Positions 12,324-26,500 of a DNA stretch of 64,000 nt are shown here, piece after piece. This DNA is from Apoderus coryli (taxonomy: Eukaryota > Arthropoda > Insecta > Coleoptera > Attelabidae): assembly GCA_911728435.2 (NCBI GenBank), contig OU452198.1, positions 40,329,902 through 40,393,901 of the forward strand, written 5' to 3'. A model generated the notes under the pieces. That model saw nothing but the letters and a program-made list of their open reading frames with translations. It searched no databases and was not told the DNA's origin. The position numbers were made by a program, and so were the translations under genes. Within the stretch, counting starts at the first letter, position 1. Each line of letters opens with the position of its first letter.

Positions 12324-12545
12324 TTACTGCAATGAAATTATTATTATTAGTTTTATCGACAGAATATCCTCAAATCTGATTTTAAAATCATCATGCAGGT
12401 CAATTAAATGTTGAACGTATGTCTGAATATTTTCAACAAAGCATTCTACCTGCGATAAGTTTGAAATCTGCGAAAATTCGCGCCGACCAATATTTTCTTT
12501 CATAAATTTCAATTTACCAAGAAAAACTGAAATTACACTCTTCGT
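12324..12545 (-). pseudogene. Fragment of a hAT-derived (ZBED5/GTF2IRD2-like) transposase
   Basis: On the minus strand the frame reads VISVFLGKLKFMKENIG, then SNLSQVECFVENIQTYV and LHDDFKIRFEDI. The pattern (F..KL..., then LxxLhxxFxxRFxDi about 45 residues later) resembles the helical region found in vertebrate and insect hAT-derived proteins. It ends within 65 codons and has no catalytic region. It lies just downstream of the Orco stop codon, not within it. Confidence 0.4.
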
Positions 12546-13328
12546 TTTTATTAAATTTAGGCTGTCCCCTTGTAATTGTAAGTTCAGTCAGATAGGTACT
12601 TACTTTTCCGACACTGGCAATCAGTAATATCGATTCACTTTACTTTTCTTTTCGAAAGTCTGGAAACAAATTCCGTCACTGGCAACATTAATATCAATTT
12701 ACTTTTCTTTATGGTTTTCCGGAAACAAATGAGTAACGTTTATCCTTGACATTCCTATTTAATTGGTGAAGAATCATCCACGTTCATGCAAGATTGCAAG
12801 CACATAGGTACACCACAAGTCGTATTAATTTGCACGTCTGAACAAGTGTTGTGGACTTGCGGACGGGACGGCGGCCGGCACGGCAACTACAAGTCTCGAC
12901 GCGTTGTACTGAATATGGAATATGCAAGTTTTTCAAGTATCAGTCGCTGAGTTTCTTAAAATATTATCTGCCTATATTAATAGAAGTTTAGCCAATATTT
13001 AAGTTATTCACTATCGAAACCAAATTAATTTTCATGCACCCCCGCTTACGATTTGGGAATTACTGATTTAGATCAACCTAAATGCTCATTAGCTTGGTTT
13101 CGTTGCCACAGGAAGTCTAAATTACACAAAACATAAAATAAACTAACGTAGGTGGTGTAAGTAAAATGCTTAAGTTATAAATTCTCTAAAATCGTTTGTG
13201 CTTTTACCGACTAGCTATATGTAATATGAGTAGATCAGGTACATACAAACTTTATAATTCAAAATGTTAACTTATTGTAATAAAAATAAAACATAATTTT
13301 CTAAACTATATAGTCAAGGTGAAGGTAT

Positions 13329-16300
13329 TTATTTCAATTGTACCAATACCATGAAGTAGGTTACCACAGCACCAAGCACCTGAGGACAAAATAATACACA
13401 CAATTGAGTTTTAGATAGTATTTGATGCTCTAATGGAAATTTTGTAAAAACAGATAATTTTTAATGCAAAATATCTTTGTTATCAAAATTAACTAATTTT
13501 ATTCATGCACACTACTTTAAAAAGATCGTACAAATAAACATGAATTCCTGTTAAACTCTCACAATTTTTGAAATAGAAGAACCAGCTTATACAAAAGCAA
13601 TACCCAGTGTCAAAATTTTTTGGCTATTGCTCTGTTTTAATTTGGTCAATGTTTTTTTGATTATTTACTTTTTTACCGATTTTGATATGTTTATTTTAGA
13701 TCTGAATGTAGAAATGCGTAAAATCAACGCCGACAGGATGGCCCACAGAGTGAATATCTGCATTTAGCCAAAAAAACAAAAGACAAACATTGCTCTCCAT
13801 AATATAAGTTAGTTAGGAAGTTTAAGCACAAATGGTTCAATGCAGAGGCCCCACTGCATTCAAACTCAGCCTAGTTACTTTTTAAATTTCACCTCAAAAC
13901 TAAACGTCCTTCAACACTCTTTCGAATTTGGTGCTGAAAACACTTATTCAATAACAATCATAGCAGGAACTTAGAATATGCTATGCTATTTTATCCTTCG
14001 TCAAACACAAGCTTTTTGACTTTTATTGCACAGATCCTGATGCACATCGCCTGTGAAATCCTTTTATATCCAACTGCTGCCCCTCACTTGGGTTCAATGA
14101 GTTAATAAACTCCCTTGAATTCAGCGAATCTGCGCGATCCTGCCAGTATGTGGCAGTGAGAACAAAACGTCAGTAGGATGCAGTGATATGGGCGATCATT
14201 AGACCAGACGGGTCCGGTCCATAAAAAAAATTGCAAGACGCACGGAATCTTAAAATATGCAAGACCAAGTCATATTAATGATTTTCTTTCCTTGTTTTAA
14301 AATCAATCAGAAGAATAATTTTTGACCTATTTTATATTGAAGATTGTAATGATAGCAAGTTTGGTGGAGAATATATTTGGTGTTTTTTTAAATTCAATTT
14401 CATTATCTTCAATGGTCAGTTTTCACCTAATAAATTTACGATACCCACCAACATCTATGTCAAATATATAAACTTACCGAAGCAAACAAATCCAACGAAA
14501 TGGTAAAAAATTTTGCTCCAGAAATTGACATCGCCTTCTGACATTGTTGACAAACAATTTGGACAAATGTTTTGGCCTCTTCTGAACCATCATACCAATG
14601 ACAGCTGTAAGCAGCTTCCATCACCGAAGAACTCTGTCGAAGTTTATTTATAAGTTATTAAATATGCATGTTAATTTTGTGCAACAAATGTGGGCATGAT
14701 GTCCATATCGCACGATGATGAAAGTTGAGCACTACGACGGCCGGCAGGCGGTGTGCGATATGTACAGTATATTTTGACTGACGAATCAATAAAACACTTC
14801 AAATATGGAATAGGTAGGTAAGTATTATCTAATGATATTATTTATTAAATTATTTATAAAGTATATTGAAATAATCTACATTAGCAACGGTTTACGAGGA
14901 GAACTTTTGATTAATGTTGTTTTCCATTAAAAAAATGTTATAAATTAATTGTAAACCGCAATAAGGAATTTTATTCATATGTAAAACCACCAAGTCATCA
15001 TTTCACAAAAAGAGTTTGTTTATAGTATTTCTAAGCTAGCTGCTATTTTATTTCAGCCCTATAGTGGAATCTAAAAAGAATCCTTCATAAACACGGCGAT
15101 GTTCCCTAAAGACCGACCTCTATCGCACGAGAGTTAAGGTCAAGCTACAACGGACTCACCTCTTCAATGAGTCTATTTCCAAAAATGCAGAAATGAAACA
15201 CCTGCGCCAGTGAGTAAATTAAATATCCCAATACTGTTGCTGCATATTTGTTTACTCCATCAATCTAAAATGAAAAAATACGTTTGCTAATATTTACAAT
15301 TCATATACGTTATTACTCGTATCTGGTTTAGTTAAAAATTCCAATTAGCATTGTATTTTTTTTCATACCATGTTTGAACAAAGATATTGTTTACTTTCTT
15401 TTTGTTTTTTGGTTAAATATTAACTTGTAATTTTTACGAGATGCTCTATACGCATAATTGTAAATGCTCGTCAACTACATTTGAATATATTACCACAGTT
15501 AAAATAATAGACAGTTACTTCACCTCGTGTATTTTTATTACCGTGTCTTGTGATTAATACAATGAACAATCAGGGAGGACATGTGTGTGCTGCAAAATGT
15601 TGTCCCAATAAGCGGTACACTTGCTCTAAACATTTTTTTCGCATCCCAAAAGATCCTGTTAGGTGAGTAATAAGTAAAAATAAAATTGTCATTACGCCAC
15701 CGCTACACTTAACATCAATCTTTGAGCGGTCATTTTACAATACTTTTTCAATATATTACAACGGAGAATACAAAAAGTTTACAAGGGTTTTCGCTTAAGA
15801 GCGCTGTCTGACGCGTAATAGAACAAATTAATTTGTAAATATAAGCTAGCTACTTAATTTGGCCAGCGATGTAAAACAATTTTCAGATAGGTTTAAGCTA
15901 AAATATAAGTTAAATTTAGGTTAAGTCAGGAAGCACTGTTTCAACTTTTGTAAAAGTGTCTTTTTTTACTAATAAAAACTTCATTATTGTTGTGTTTATT
16001 ATTATTATTAATAAAAATCAATCAAATGATGTCAACATTTAACTGATAACACCACTCAAGGCTGTTTTCAATCACTATGACACACCACAAATATTTCTGA
16101 AATTGACAGCGATATTATTATGTACTTAAATATTTTTACAAAAATAAAAATACAGTACTGTGGTTAGAAACCGAAAACTATAATTATTCTTAGTCAGGAC
16201 CTGACTTTTAACCCAAAATGGCGGCGTCATACGTAACAGTTTAGTTGAAAGTGCCAACGTGGACTCGGAATGCTGTACTTATTAATGCTGTGGTTATAGT

Positions 16301-19300
16301 ATAGTTATAGTATCTTATAGTATATATAGATATAGTATATATATAGTAGCGGGCCAGAAATGAGCTGGGAATGCGACGAGTCGATGCCGTTTTCAGCGTC
16401 TAGTGAACCTTCTTGTCTATAGTTAATATTCGATGATATTACTGTTTGTATCTGTTAGTTTTTTTGTTAGTACGGGCATCGTATACAGGGTGATTCTTAA
16501 TCTATACGCATCAACTTGGGATAATTTAGTTTCGGAAATAATTTAAAAATATGTTCACAACAATTATTTATTTGGGAAAATTTTTTTTTCATAGAAACTA
16601 AGACGTAAATGTTTGGTATTTCTAGCAGTCATTTGTTATCATTCTTGGTCATATTCGAGCTTCTCAAACGGAGAACTTATGGACATGATACTGGCAAACT
16701 CTCCTCAGAGATATGATTCGGGACGTGAAGCCTTCTTACGTGTGGTTCAGCGGGGTAGAGAAACTGTCAATTTGCGGTCGAGGCCTAGGCAACAGAAATG
16801 TCAAATGTCGCCGAGCAGCAGGTGGCCTAAGCATTAGGACACATGAAGCGTACATTGGTTTATCACAATCCAGAATTTGGCCAAAGTTACAACCCTTACT
16901 TCGAAAGGATCTTCCACTTCAAGGGAACTAGTGGTTGTATCATCAGCAGCAGTTAAATCGAAACTTTACCATGAACAATTTAGTTCCAGATGAGGCCCTT
17001 TAACACAACGCCCACAATTCAATTAACGTCGATAGCAGTGAAGAAAAAGAACAAGTGAATGAAGTCTCTCCCAATGCATCGTTACGTGCGGCAAAAAGGT
17101 AGATATTACTCCATTTTCATCCATATAATGAATTTTATTTCCAATTTGTTTTGCACCGGTAAACATATTTAATCATTTTTCTATATTTTTGAAATTACAA
17201 ACTATCGAATTCGCAACAGTTTGGTTGGGTTGAGGACAAACCAACAAAAATGCACAATTCAACTTCCAATATTAGATAGTAAATGTGATGAATGTTGAAA
17301 GCCTGTGAGAACGCGACCATTAACATAGGAATTTAGATAACCCTCTCCCCTGATACGGCCACGCTTCATTGTCATATTATTATAAAAAAAATATTAGCAA
17401 GACATATATCCTACCTTAGTTGCTTGATATGCAAGAAGAGTAAGCATTATGGTAGCTGTAAGCATGTGGAGTAATAGAGCTACACCATAAGCATCTCCAA
17501 TAGCCGTCACTAATCTGAAATTGTAAATATTCGAATATGAAATAACAGAATAAAAATACAGAGTTAAATACTAATTAATTCATTAATGACCGTTGAGTAA
17601 TTAATGACCGTTCCCACAAACATCGCTTTCATATTCTCGTGAAGGAGTCGAAGTATCCGGCTGAATTTCTGGGGACATCCGTTGAGCTTTAATAACCTCC
17701 ACAGAGCCTCACGGTTAACGGAGTCGAACGCCTTGACAAGGTCTATAAAACCCATGTATGGAGGACGACTTTGTTGCCGTGACTTTTCCTGTATTTGCCT
17801 GGCATTAATATCTTGTCGGCTATACCCCTACCGATAGTTCTACTGTTTAGGCAATGCCAGTAGTAAAGATACAAAAGAAAAATGCTTAATACAAAATGCC
17901 ATCATTGTGCTGATGATTGAAATTGTTATTAACTATTGTCTGGTAGTTGATTTGCAAAGAATAATTTAGCTAGCTCAGAGCTTCAAAATTCTAAATTCAC
18001 AAATTCAAAGCAAACTAGTCAATAACAATTTCAACCATCAGCACAATGATGGCATTTTGTATTAAGCATTTTCCTTTTTCTTTTGTATCTTTACTATTGT
18101 CAAATTAATGTGAACTAGCCCACTACCGATCTCTAGTTTGACAAAGCATTTACAAAAATATATACCACGAATTTGGTTTTTGATTTTGTCACCTAAAAAT
18201 AACTCTCGTAAGTCGAACTATAAAATCCTAAATCTGGTACCATTAGATTCAGTAAAACTAGCTGTTGCCCTCGAGGCACGAATAGCTCTCCATATTTAAG
18301 TGTAAAAGTAATAATTATATGACCTTTTTGTCATTTATCTAAATTTAATAAATTTTTGTTTTGTTTTAGACATCAGCTATTTTTTTTTAAGTATCGGGTT
18401 TTGTGCCTTTCTCTTCTCTTTGGAGGCACTATTTATACGCAGATATTTTATATTTCAGATCTAGGCCAAGTTCTTGAACGCAAATTAATTGATTTTTTTT
18501 AGTTTTATTATAAAATTTATTTTGCCCCCTTTTCTACTATTTAGGAACGCCTATGTAAACAAAATTGTTATGCTGCATGTTGTTGTGCATGTTGTTAAGT
18601 GGTTTTTGAGTTATCACGGATACATTTTTTTTCTCACCCTTTTATAGAATTTTCACGGACGCCTATGGAACATTATTTTTTGTCGTGTATTTTTAACACC
18701 AATTCAACTAGTTAAATATAAATTTTTTTACATTTTAATTTTGTTTTATTTTACCCCTTTTTTTTTCTATATACGAACGCCTATGTAAATAAAAATTTTA
18801 TGCTGCATTTTTTAGGTTATCTTATATGAAAGCTATATATAATTAGCCAATTTTTCTGGTATATTTGGAAAACATTTTTTTTTCGTTTTTCACCATTTTT
18901 TAAGACTATTTTCGAACGCCTGTGTGAACTAATTCTTTTATGTAACATTTTTTAGGTTATATTCTATCACAACTATAAAAAAATTATTCAATATTTCGGA
19001 TAAGTTTAAGAACTATGATTTTTTAAATTTTTGAACCCTCTTTTAAACTCCTTGCCTACGCTCAATGTTAATCACCACCTATATATATATAGCCTGTAGT
19101 ATTTTCGTACCAAATGTGGTTAAAATCCGTTAAGTGGATTTTGAGTTATCACGGATACAAATTTTTTCTGACCCTTTTATAGAATTTTCACGGACGCCTA
19201 TGGAACATTAATTTTTGTCGTGTATTTTTAACACCAACTCAACTAGTTAAATATAAAAATTTTTACATTTTAATTTTTTTTATTTTACCCGTTTTTCTAC

Positions 19301-20506
19301 TATTTACGAACGCCTATGTAAATAAAAATTTTATGCTGCATTTTTTAGGTTATCTTATATCAAAGCTATATATAATTAGCCAATTTTTCTGGTATATTTG
19401 GGAAACATTTTTTTTTCGTTTTTGACCCTTTTTTAACACTATTTTCGAACGCCTGTGTGAACTAATTCTTTTATGTAACATTTTTTAGGTTATATTCTAT
19501 CACAACTATAAAAAATTATTCAATATTTCCGATAAGTTTAAGAACTATGATTTTTTAAATTTTTGAAACCTCTTTTAAACCCGTTGCCTACGCTCAATGT
19601 TAATCACCACCTATAATTATCCTGTAGTATTTTCGTACCAAATGTGGTTAAAATCCGTTAAGTGGTTTTTGAGTTATCACGGATACAAATTTTTTCTGAC
19701 CCTTTTATAGAATTTTTACGGACGCCTATGGTACATTAATTTTTGTCGTGTATTTTTAACACCAATTCATCTAGTTAAATATAAAATTTTTTACATTTTA
19801 ATTTTTTTTTATTTTACCCCTTTTTCTACTATTTACGAACGCCTATGTGAATAAAAATTTTATGCTGCATTTTTTAGGTTATCTTATATCAAAGCTATAT
19901 ATAATTAGCCAATTTTTCTGGTATATTTGGGAAACGTTTTTTTTTTTCGTTTTTGACCCTTTTTTAAACTATTTTCGAACGCCTGTGTGAACCAATTCTT
20001 TTATCGAATATTTTTTAGCTTATATTGTATCACAACTATGAAAAATTATTCCATATTTCGAATAAGTTTAGGAAATATATATTTTTTATGTTTTGACCCC
20101 TTTTCCACTATTTACGAACGCCTATGAAAGTAAGTTATTTATGACACATTTTATAGGTTATATTCTATTAAAGCTATAAATAATTAGTTAATATTTCTGC
20201 TATGTTTAAGAAGTACGTTTTTTTTAAATATTTTTTACCCCATTTTACACTATTTTCGAACGCCAATGTGGTCTAATATTTTATGTTAAATATTTTAGGT
20301 TATATTCAATTAAATGCGTAAAAAATTATGCAGTATTTCGGATAAGTTTAAGAACTATAAATTTTTTTAATTTTTGAACCCTCTTTTAAACCCTTTGCCT
20401 ACGCTCAATGTTTCCCAAAATCTAATCAGCTCCTTGCCATGTCCAATAGTATTTTTGTACCAAATTTGGTTAAAATCTGTTAAGCGGTTTTTGCGTTTTC
20501 GTGGAT

Positions 20507-20537
<31 letters not shown>

Positions 20538-20538
20538 T

Positions 20539-20581
<43 letters not shown>

Positions 20582-23500
20582 TTTTTTTAAAACTACTTAT
20601 TTATGTATAAAATGACCAAAAAGAAGTATTTCCGGTGAAATTAAAAAAAATTTTTTTTTCATGAAACTAATAGTCTCCATATATACATATATTACATATA
20701 TGATATGGAGAGCTAAAAACTTATTGACGTTATTGCCAAGCAAATAAGGTTTGTAATAATTGGTAAGTGGTCATTAAGGACACCCGAATGTGGAAAACTG
20801 GAGGGCAGAGGCTAGCAGATAAGCCCTGTCATGCTATCGCAAAACACGTGCTGACTGATCTATGTGGCTTTTTCGCAAAAATGACATTTATCGTCCTCAC
20901 CAAGGCCCATCTTTCTGAGTTAGGATTTCACCTGGTGGAGTCTCTATCCATTTCGATAAGCTTCTTCTCATAATGGTATACCAACGGATTAAAAGGAAAA
21001 CTGGCATAAGGGTATGCGGACCGAACAACTCTGATTAGCAAGAATGCTTTCAGAGAGGCATCGAGAAACGGTACATACACATTATATCGAACAGTCATTA
21101 AAAGTAGTTATCGTCAAAGCTAGCATAGGAGGCCAAACAGTCAAGGAACAATTCAAGTCTTACTGGAGGACTACTCCAGCATTGATACAATCGAAATTGT
21201 TCATTAAGTCTTCGGAATCAAAAGACAAAAAGCTTATCGAAATGGATAGAGACTCTACCAGGTGAAATCCTAACTCAGAACGATAGGCCTCAATGAGGAC
21301 GTTAAAGTAATTTTTACGAAAAAGCCACACAGATCACTCAACACGTGTTTTGCGATAGCATGGCACTGTTCTGCAAAAGGCTGAAACACTCGGAGAAGCA
21401 ATGGAATTGGACCTGAGAGAGATGTTCAGCTTTATGAAAAATTTGAGGCAACTGCGCTATCTCGAGATTTCAGTCATTCACAAAAGATCTCTCGACCACA
21501 ATATTATGTAAAGGAGATTTCTCCCTAAACGGAAGTGTTCAGTTAATACCCCCACACTAGGTCAAAGAATCTTTGTGGTCATCGTCAGTCAGATACTTTT
21601 AAACAAGCATCTCGTGTCACTCCATATATCCAAAACTGTCGAGTGAGAGAACGTGAAGAGCCAGAATCAATTGTGGAGGAGTTGACTGCCTACTCCAATG
21701 TCATTTCACTCAGAAACATACAGCTAGTCTAACATTTTGAAATGTAAAGCCAAAATAAATTATTGTTCTTTGATATGTAGAAAATCCAGAGATATTCAGT
21801 TCTCGTATATCTAAACTACTAGTCCGGTCAATTTAGACATTCGAAGCTCTCTAAATTCCCACCAAGCTGAAAATCAGTAAGATTGTTTAAAATATGATTA
21901 GAAATAATATTTGAACGTTCCCTATCTTTCCCCTGTATGTATGGAAAAATTTTTATTCAAGGGCAAATGTCAAAAAAATGAGTTTTTCGCGAGTTTCAGC
22001 AAAATGGTAAGTTTTCTCATAAAAACACTTTAGACAAAACTTTTAGATCATAAAATTGTCCACAAAAAATGTATCAATACTTTTTTTCATACGAGCCACA
22101 GTTTTTGAGATATAACGATTCAAAAAATTGTAAAAGTTGTAATTATATGTCGACGTACATACTGTACGTATTTATCTAAGATAACGTTAAATGTTTCTTC
22201 GCTATCCCACACAACGCGATGTAGTAAGTAGCCTCTGTCAATGATTTATGTCGCATTTGTGTTGTTAATATCTATCAAAATCTACCTTTTTGAAAGAATC
22301 GTAAGTGGCAGACTTCTGTGTTTTACGCATCCCGATGTGATTAAACAACGATAAAGGGTAAGGAGATGGTACTAGTCATAGCTAAAAGAGGAACAACTTT
22401 GTCAGTGCGTTTTAATTTAATATTATTAAATGTCAGTCCTGTCATTTTTGCCATAGAAGCAAGCCCAGCTTCACGAGCTTTTTAACAATTAATTTTATCA
22501 TCACCAACGACACCACTGACAATAGAAACAAATTTGCTAACCTCTGGAAAAGGATCATGCGTTGAGAACCACTCTAAAAGTTTTCGTATATCTTAAGCAT
22601 CTTTTTTCAGTCGTGAATCACTTGCATCAACATGCTGCTCGGTCGTATCCATCCTATCATTAGCGAGATCTTCTAATTTTTCACAAACTGTTTTCATAGC
22701 ATAGGTTACAATGGCGTATAAATTAAGGGACTGGGTTTCATTTTACCTGATACTCTTATAACTTATGTATATTTTATATTATAAGTTACAATGACCGATA
22801 GAAAAATATTTTAAGATATATTACAACTATATAGATGTATATACGTAGCGTACTCATGCATATTATGACGATTACAACTTTTTGAATCGTTATATTTCAA
22901 AAACGGTGGCACGTAGGAGAAAAAGTATTGATACATTTTTTATAGATAATTTTATGATCTAAAATTTTTGTCTGAAGTATTTTTATGATAAAACTTACCG
23001 TTTTGCTGAAAATCGCGAAAAACTCATTTTGTTTACCTATCACTTTGAATAAAATTTTTTCCATACAGGGGAAAGATGGGGAACTTTCAAATTTTTTTTA
23101 ATCATATTTTTAACAATCATACTGCTTTTCAGTTTGGGGGGAAGTTAGGTAAATGTGCGCTATTTTTTGGTCTAAATTGACCGGACTATATATATGAAAT
23201 TCCAATTATAAGGTGAAATGATAAATAACTTGTTTCCGTTTCTTCGCATTTCGTGAAGATAAATGAATGCGTAATACTAATACCGCAAAGATTAAGCTAG
23301 TTTCAAAACTAATTTCAACTATAATCCAACCTCACAACGTGTTTGTGTCGTTCCACCCAATACTTGATTGCAGACCGCACCATTAATTCTTGTTTTTTGG
23401 TCAGACCGTTTGGTCCCACACCGCCACCGCCTTGACCGAAAGTTTGTAGAGCGCCTGATCGAAAATTCAAACTGCCCAATTCCTGTCTCGTGTTGTATAT

Positions 23501-26500
23501 GCTTTTGAAGTTTAGTTCGTCGTTTTTCGCATTGTAATCTGTAGACAACAATAATAATGTCACACCCGGTATATTGTAATAAAAATATTGCATCTGGTCG
23601 AACGAGGTATTTTACGCTGATTTAATAATTTAGAAAAGTTCATCAAAGTTTATACAAGTTCATGACTCTAATATAGGAATAGACAAGAAAATTGCTGATT
23701 AATATTTTTCTAGAAAAACGGTACGACCGACGCTAAGAATAGATAGACAATTGCATTGGTCGATATTCGAAAGAGTGGAAAAAAGTAAAGTTATAAATAT
23801 TGTTGTAACAGGAAGTTACAGAGGATTTTGATTAAAGGGACGTAGCATACTAGATGTAGACGCTTAAGAGGAACAGGCATTTTTATCGGTGATAAAAACG
23901 ATGCACCTTTTTATCGCTGTCAAAATGACAAAACAGTCATCTTTAAATGACACATTTTATACAGGAGTTAATTTATCTTAAAGTAAAAATTTGATTTTTT
24001 TGATGAGTTTCAGTATATACAGGGGTGTTTTTTAGGTGCTGTAGTTATGCACAGGGTGATCACAGTTCATTGTTTTTTAATGTGTTATTGATTGTGCACA
24101 TTTAATATTTTTTTCAGATTACAATTCAATAACTTTAATATGTTTAGAAATTTTTAACATAAGCATTTTAAATTTATATACAGGGTGAGTCAAAAATGTA
24201 TTTCTTTATTTTGTTAAGGACAAAAAAGTAATATTTTGATTAATTTTTTTTGATTTTTGTTAGATTGCAATTCAAGATTTCTTTAAAGGAGAGACTATAA
24301 GCTCCTAGAGGTTATTTACGGGGTACTCAAAAATGTTTCTATTATCAGCGATAGGTTACCTACTTTTTTCTTTTATTATTTTTTTTTTTTTGATTTTCAA
24401 TCAAGAATACAATAGGGTGAAACTATATAGTTCCTAGATGTTATCTATGGGGTAACTCAAAACATTTCTCACTCATTTATTAATGCCCTTAATAAATTTA
24501 TCGATGTGGAAAGTAAAAAATTGATTTCTTTGATATTTTTTGGAGTTTCACTATATGCAGAGGAGTTTTTTATGTTTTGTAGTTATACAATTTAGTTCCC
24601 TTGTAACTCAAAAATGTTTAAATTTATTTTTAAGATTTTTGGGCACGGCAACACCTAATTAATAGTAAAACTTTTGAGTTTTCTTAGTTTGTTAGAATAG
24701 CGCCATAAAATGTATTTATATACAGGGTGTCTCAAATGTAATTCTATTTATTTGATTAGGTGGTTTTCAACCCATATTTTCAATTTTTGTTTTGTTTTTT
24801 TAATAACCCTCAATGACTGTTGTCATAGATAAAACTACCACAAAACGACTGGGAAATCCCTCAAGGGATTTCTTGTAAATTCTAATAAAATATTTGCAAT
24901 TCCGTGTATAGCATAGTTATAGTTTAGAGAAGTAGCCTTACTATGTCCAAAACTTTTGATTACCTAATGACAACAAGATGTATGTGACGATATCTAGTGT
25001 GAGCACGCAATATGCTCGGTGACACCAAGTTCACAAATGATGGTCGGATAAGCAGAAACAACTCCAGGCAGGCGGTGTTTATTTACTTACCATTTTCTAT
25101 TAAATTGTCTTGGGATGTTGCACTTGGAGCTCTAAATAAATCAGCACTTTTTGGGACGTAAGTATCTAATGTAGCAGAAAGCTCCTGTAAAATACAAACT
25201 TGTTAACGCTTTTAATAAAGTTTATGCTTTGTTTAAGGAATTTCGTATGTTTTTACCATAAGCGGTTTCATAATTTCCTTTAAATGCTGCAACTGTTCAC
25301 ATGCAAATATCAGCCACGAACAAAAAAGGCTATCCATCAAATTTGAATGGAACAATGAGAATAACACATAGTAAATTTGAAATATCAATGCGCCATAATA
25401 CATTGTTCCTGACATTGCATTAAACGGATACCATGATCTGACTAGTAAACGAGGTATTTCTTCCGTAATTGTTTCATTCTCATTATCAGGATCCTTTATA
25501 TTATGGACGGAATCGCCAACAAATGTGATCGTTGTCCAAGCTGAAATATAAGGCGAGAACAAGTTATTAAGTACTTCGTGTTTCTTGTCGAAAATGTTTA
25601 TAATAATTATTTATTCCCGTAGAGTGGTGTCCAAACAAGCGACCAAATAGCTAGGCTATTATTCAAAAATATAACAATAGTAGTGCTGTAAAGCATTTTA
25701 TATCTGCTTTACAGCGATGGGTCACTTTTGATATTTGCCCCCATAATTCTCGAGAAAATTGCGTTTAAAATTTCACCAGTTACGTAGTTGGAACTTAAAC
25801 TTATTAATCGCCAAAACTGCCGCTTTTGAGGTTCTGAGAACCCACATGTGATTGTCGAAAAACAAATGCGTCCACAACGTGCCACTGTTTGGTGTGGATT
25901 TTGGGCTGGAGGCGACACAACCGATTTTTTTCTGTGTAATGGTTCTTTACAATTTTTTTTTGGACAATCGCACGCGAATTTATTATTTCGCGGTATCAGC
26001 ACATTTAAAAATGTAGTCCCTTGCAGACTAAGCTCCACATGATCAAAGCAGTCGTTAGACCGACCTTAAGCCACCTCTAACCTACCGAAAATGGTTGGAC
26101 AACGGATAACAAAGCCATCCGGACAGCAGTGGGGGCTCCGTGGTTTGTGTCAAATGCACAGATCAGAAGTAACCGGAACCTTACCGCCCTTAGGGAGGAA
26201 TTGAGAATAGGGGCCAGAAGGTCTTTGCAGTGGTAGACACTAGAAGACACAAGCGTCCAAGATGCCAATTATGACTCTCATATAATGAGGGAGAAGACAG
26301 CTGTCCAACTAGGAAGAAAAGAAACGGTATAGTTAAGTGATTTTATGTTATTATTAAATTTTAGTACTTTGTAGGCACAGCCACAAGATGACCACAGCAA
26401 GGAGAAAGCACATGCAAGGGAAGATGGGCCAAACACCACTAGAAGACAACTCAAGAGACGACATGAGTAAAACTCGAGCCTTGCTACAAAGATAAGGAAG

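Noticed and set aside
20367..20582. Frame with repeated VCLS peptide
   Set aside because: It is only the (ACAG)n microsatellite translated.
23281..23330. Continuation of the Orco exon 6 frame to a stop after RLDYS
   Set aside because: Phase and family alignment require splicing after the AG at 23331 to exon 7, which encodes [10 protein letters not shown].
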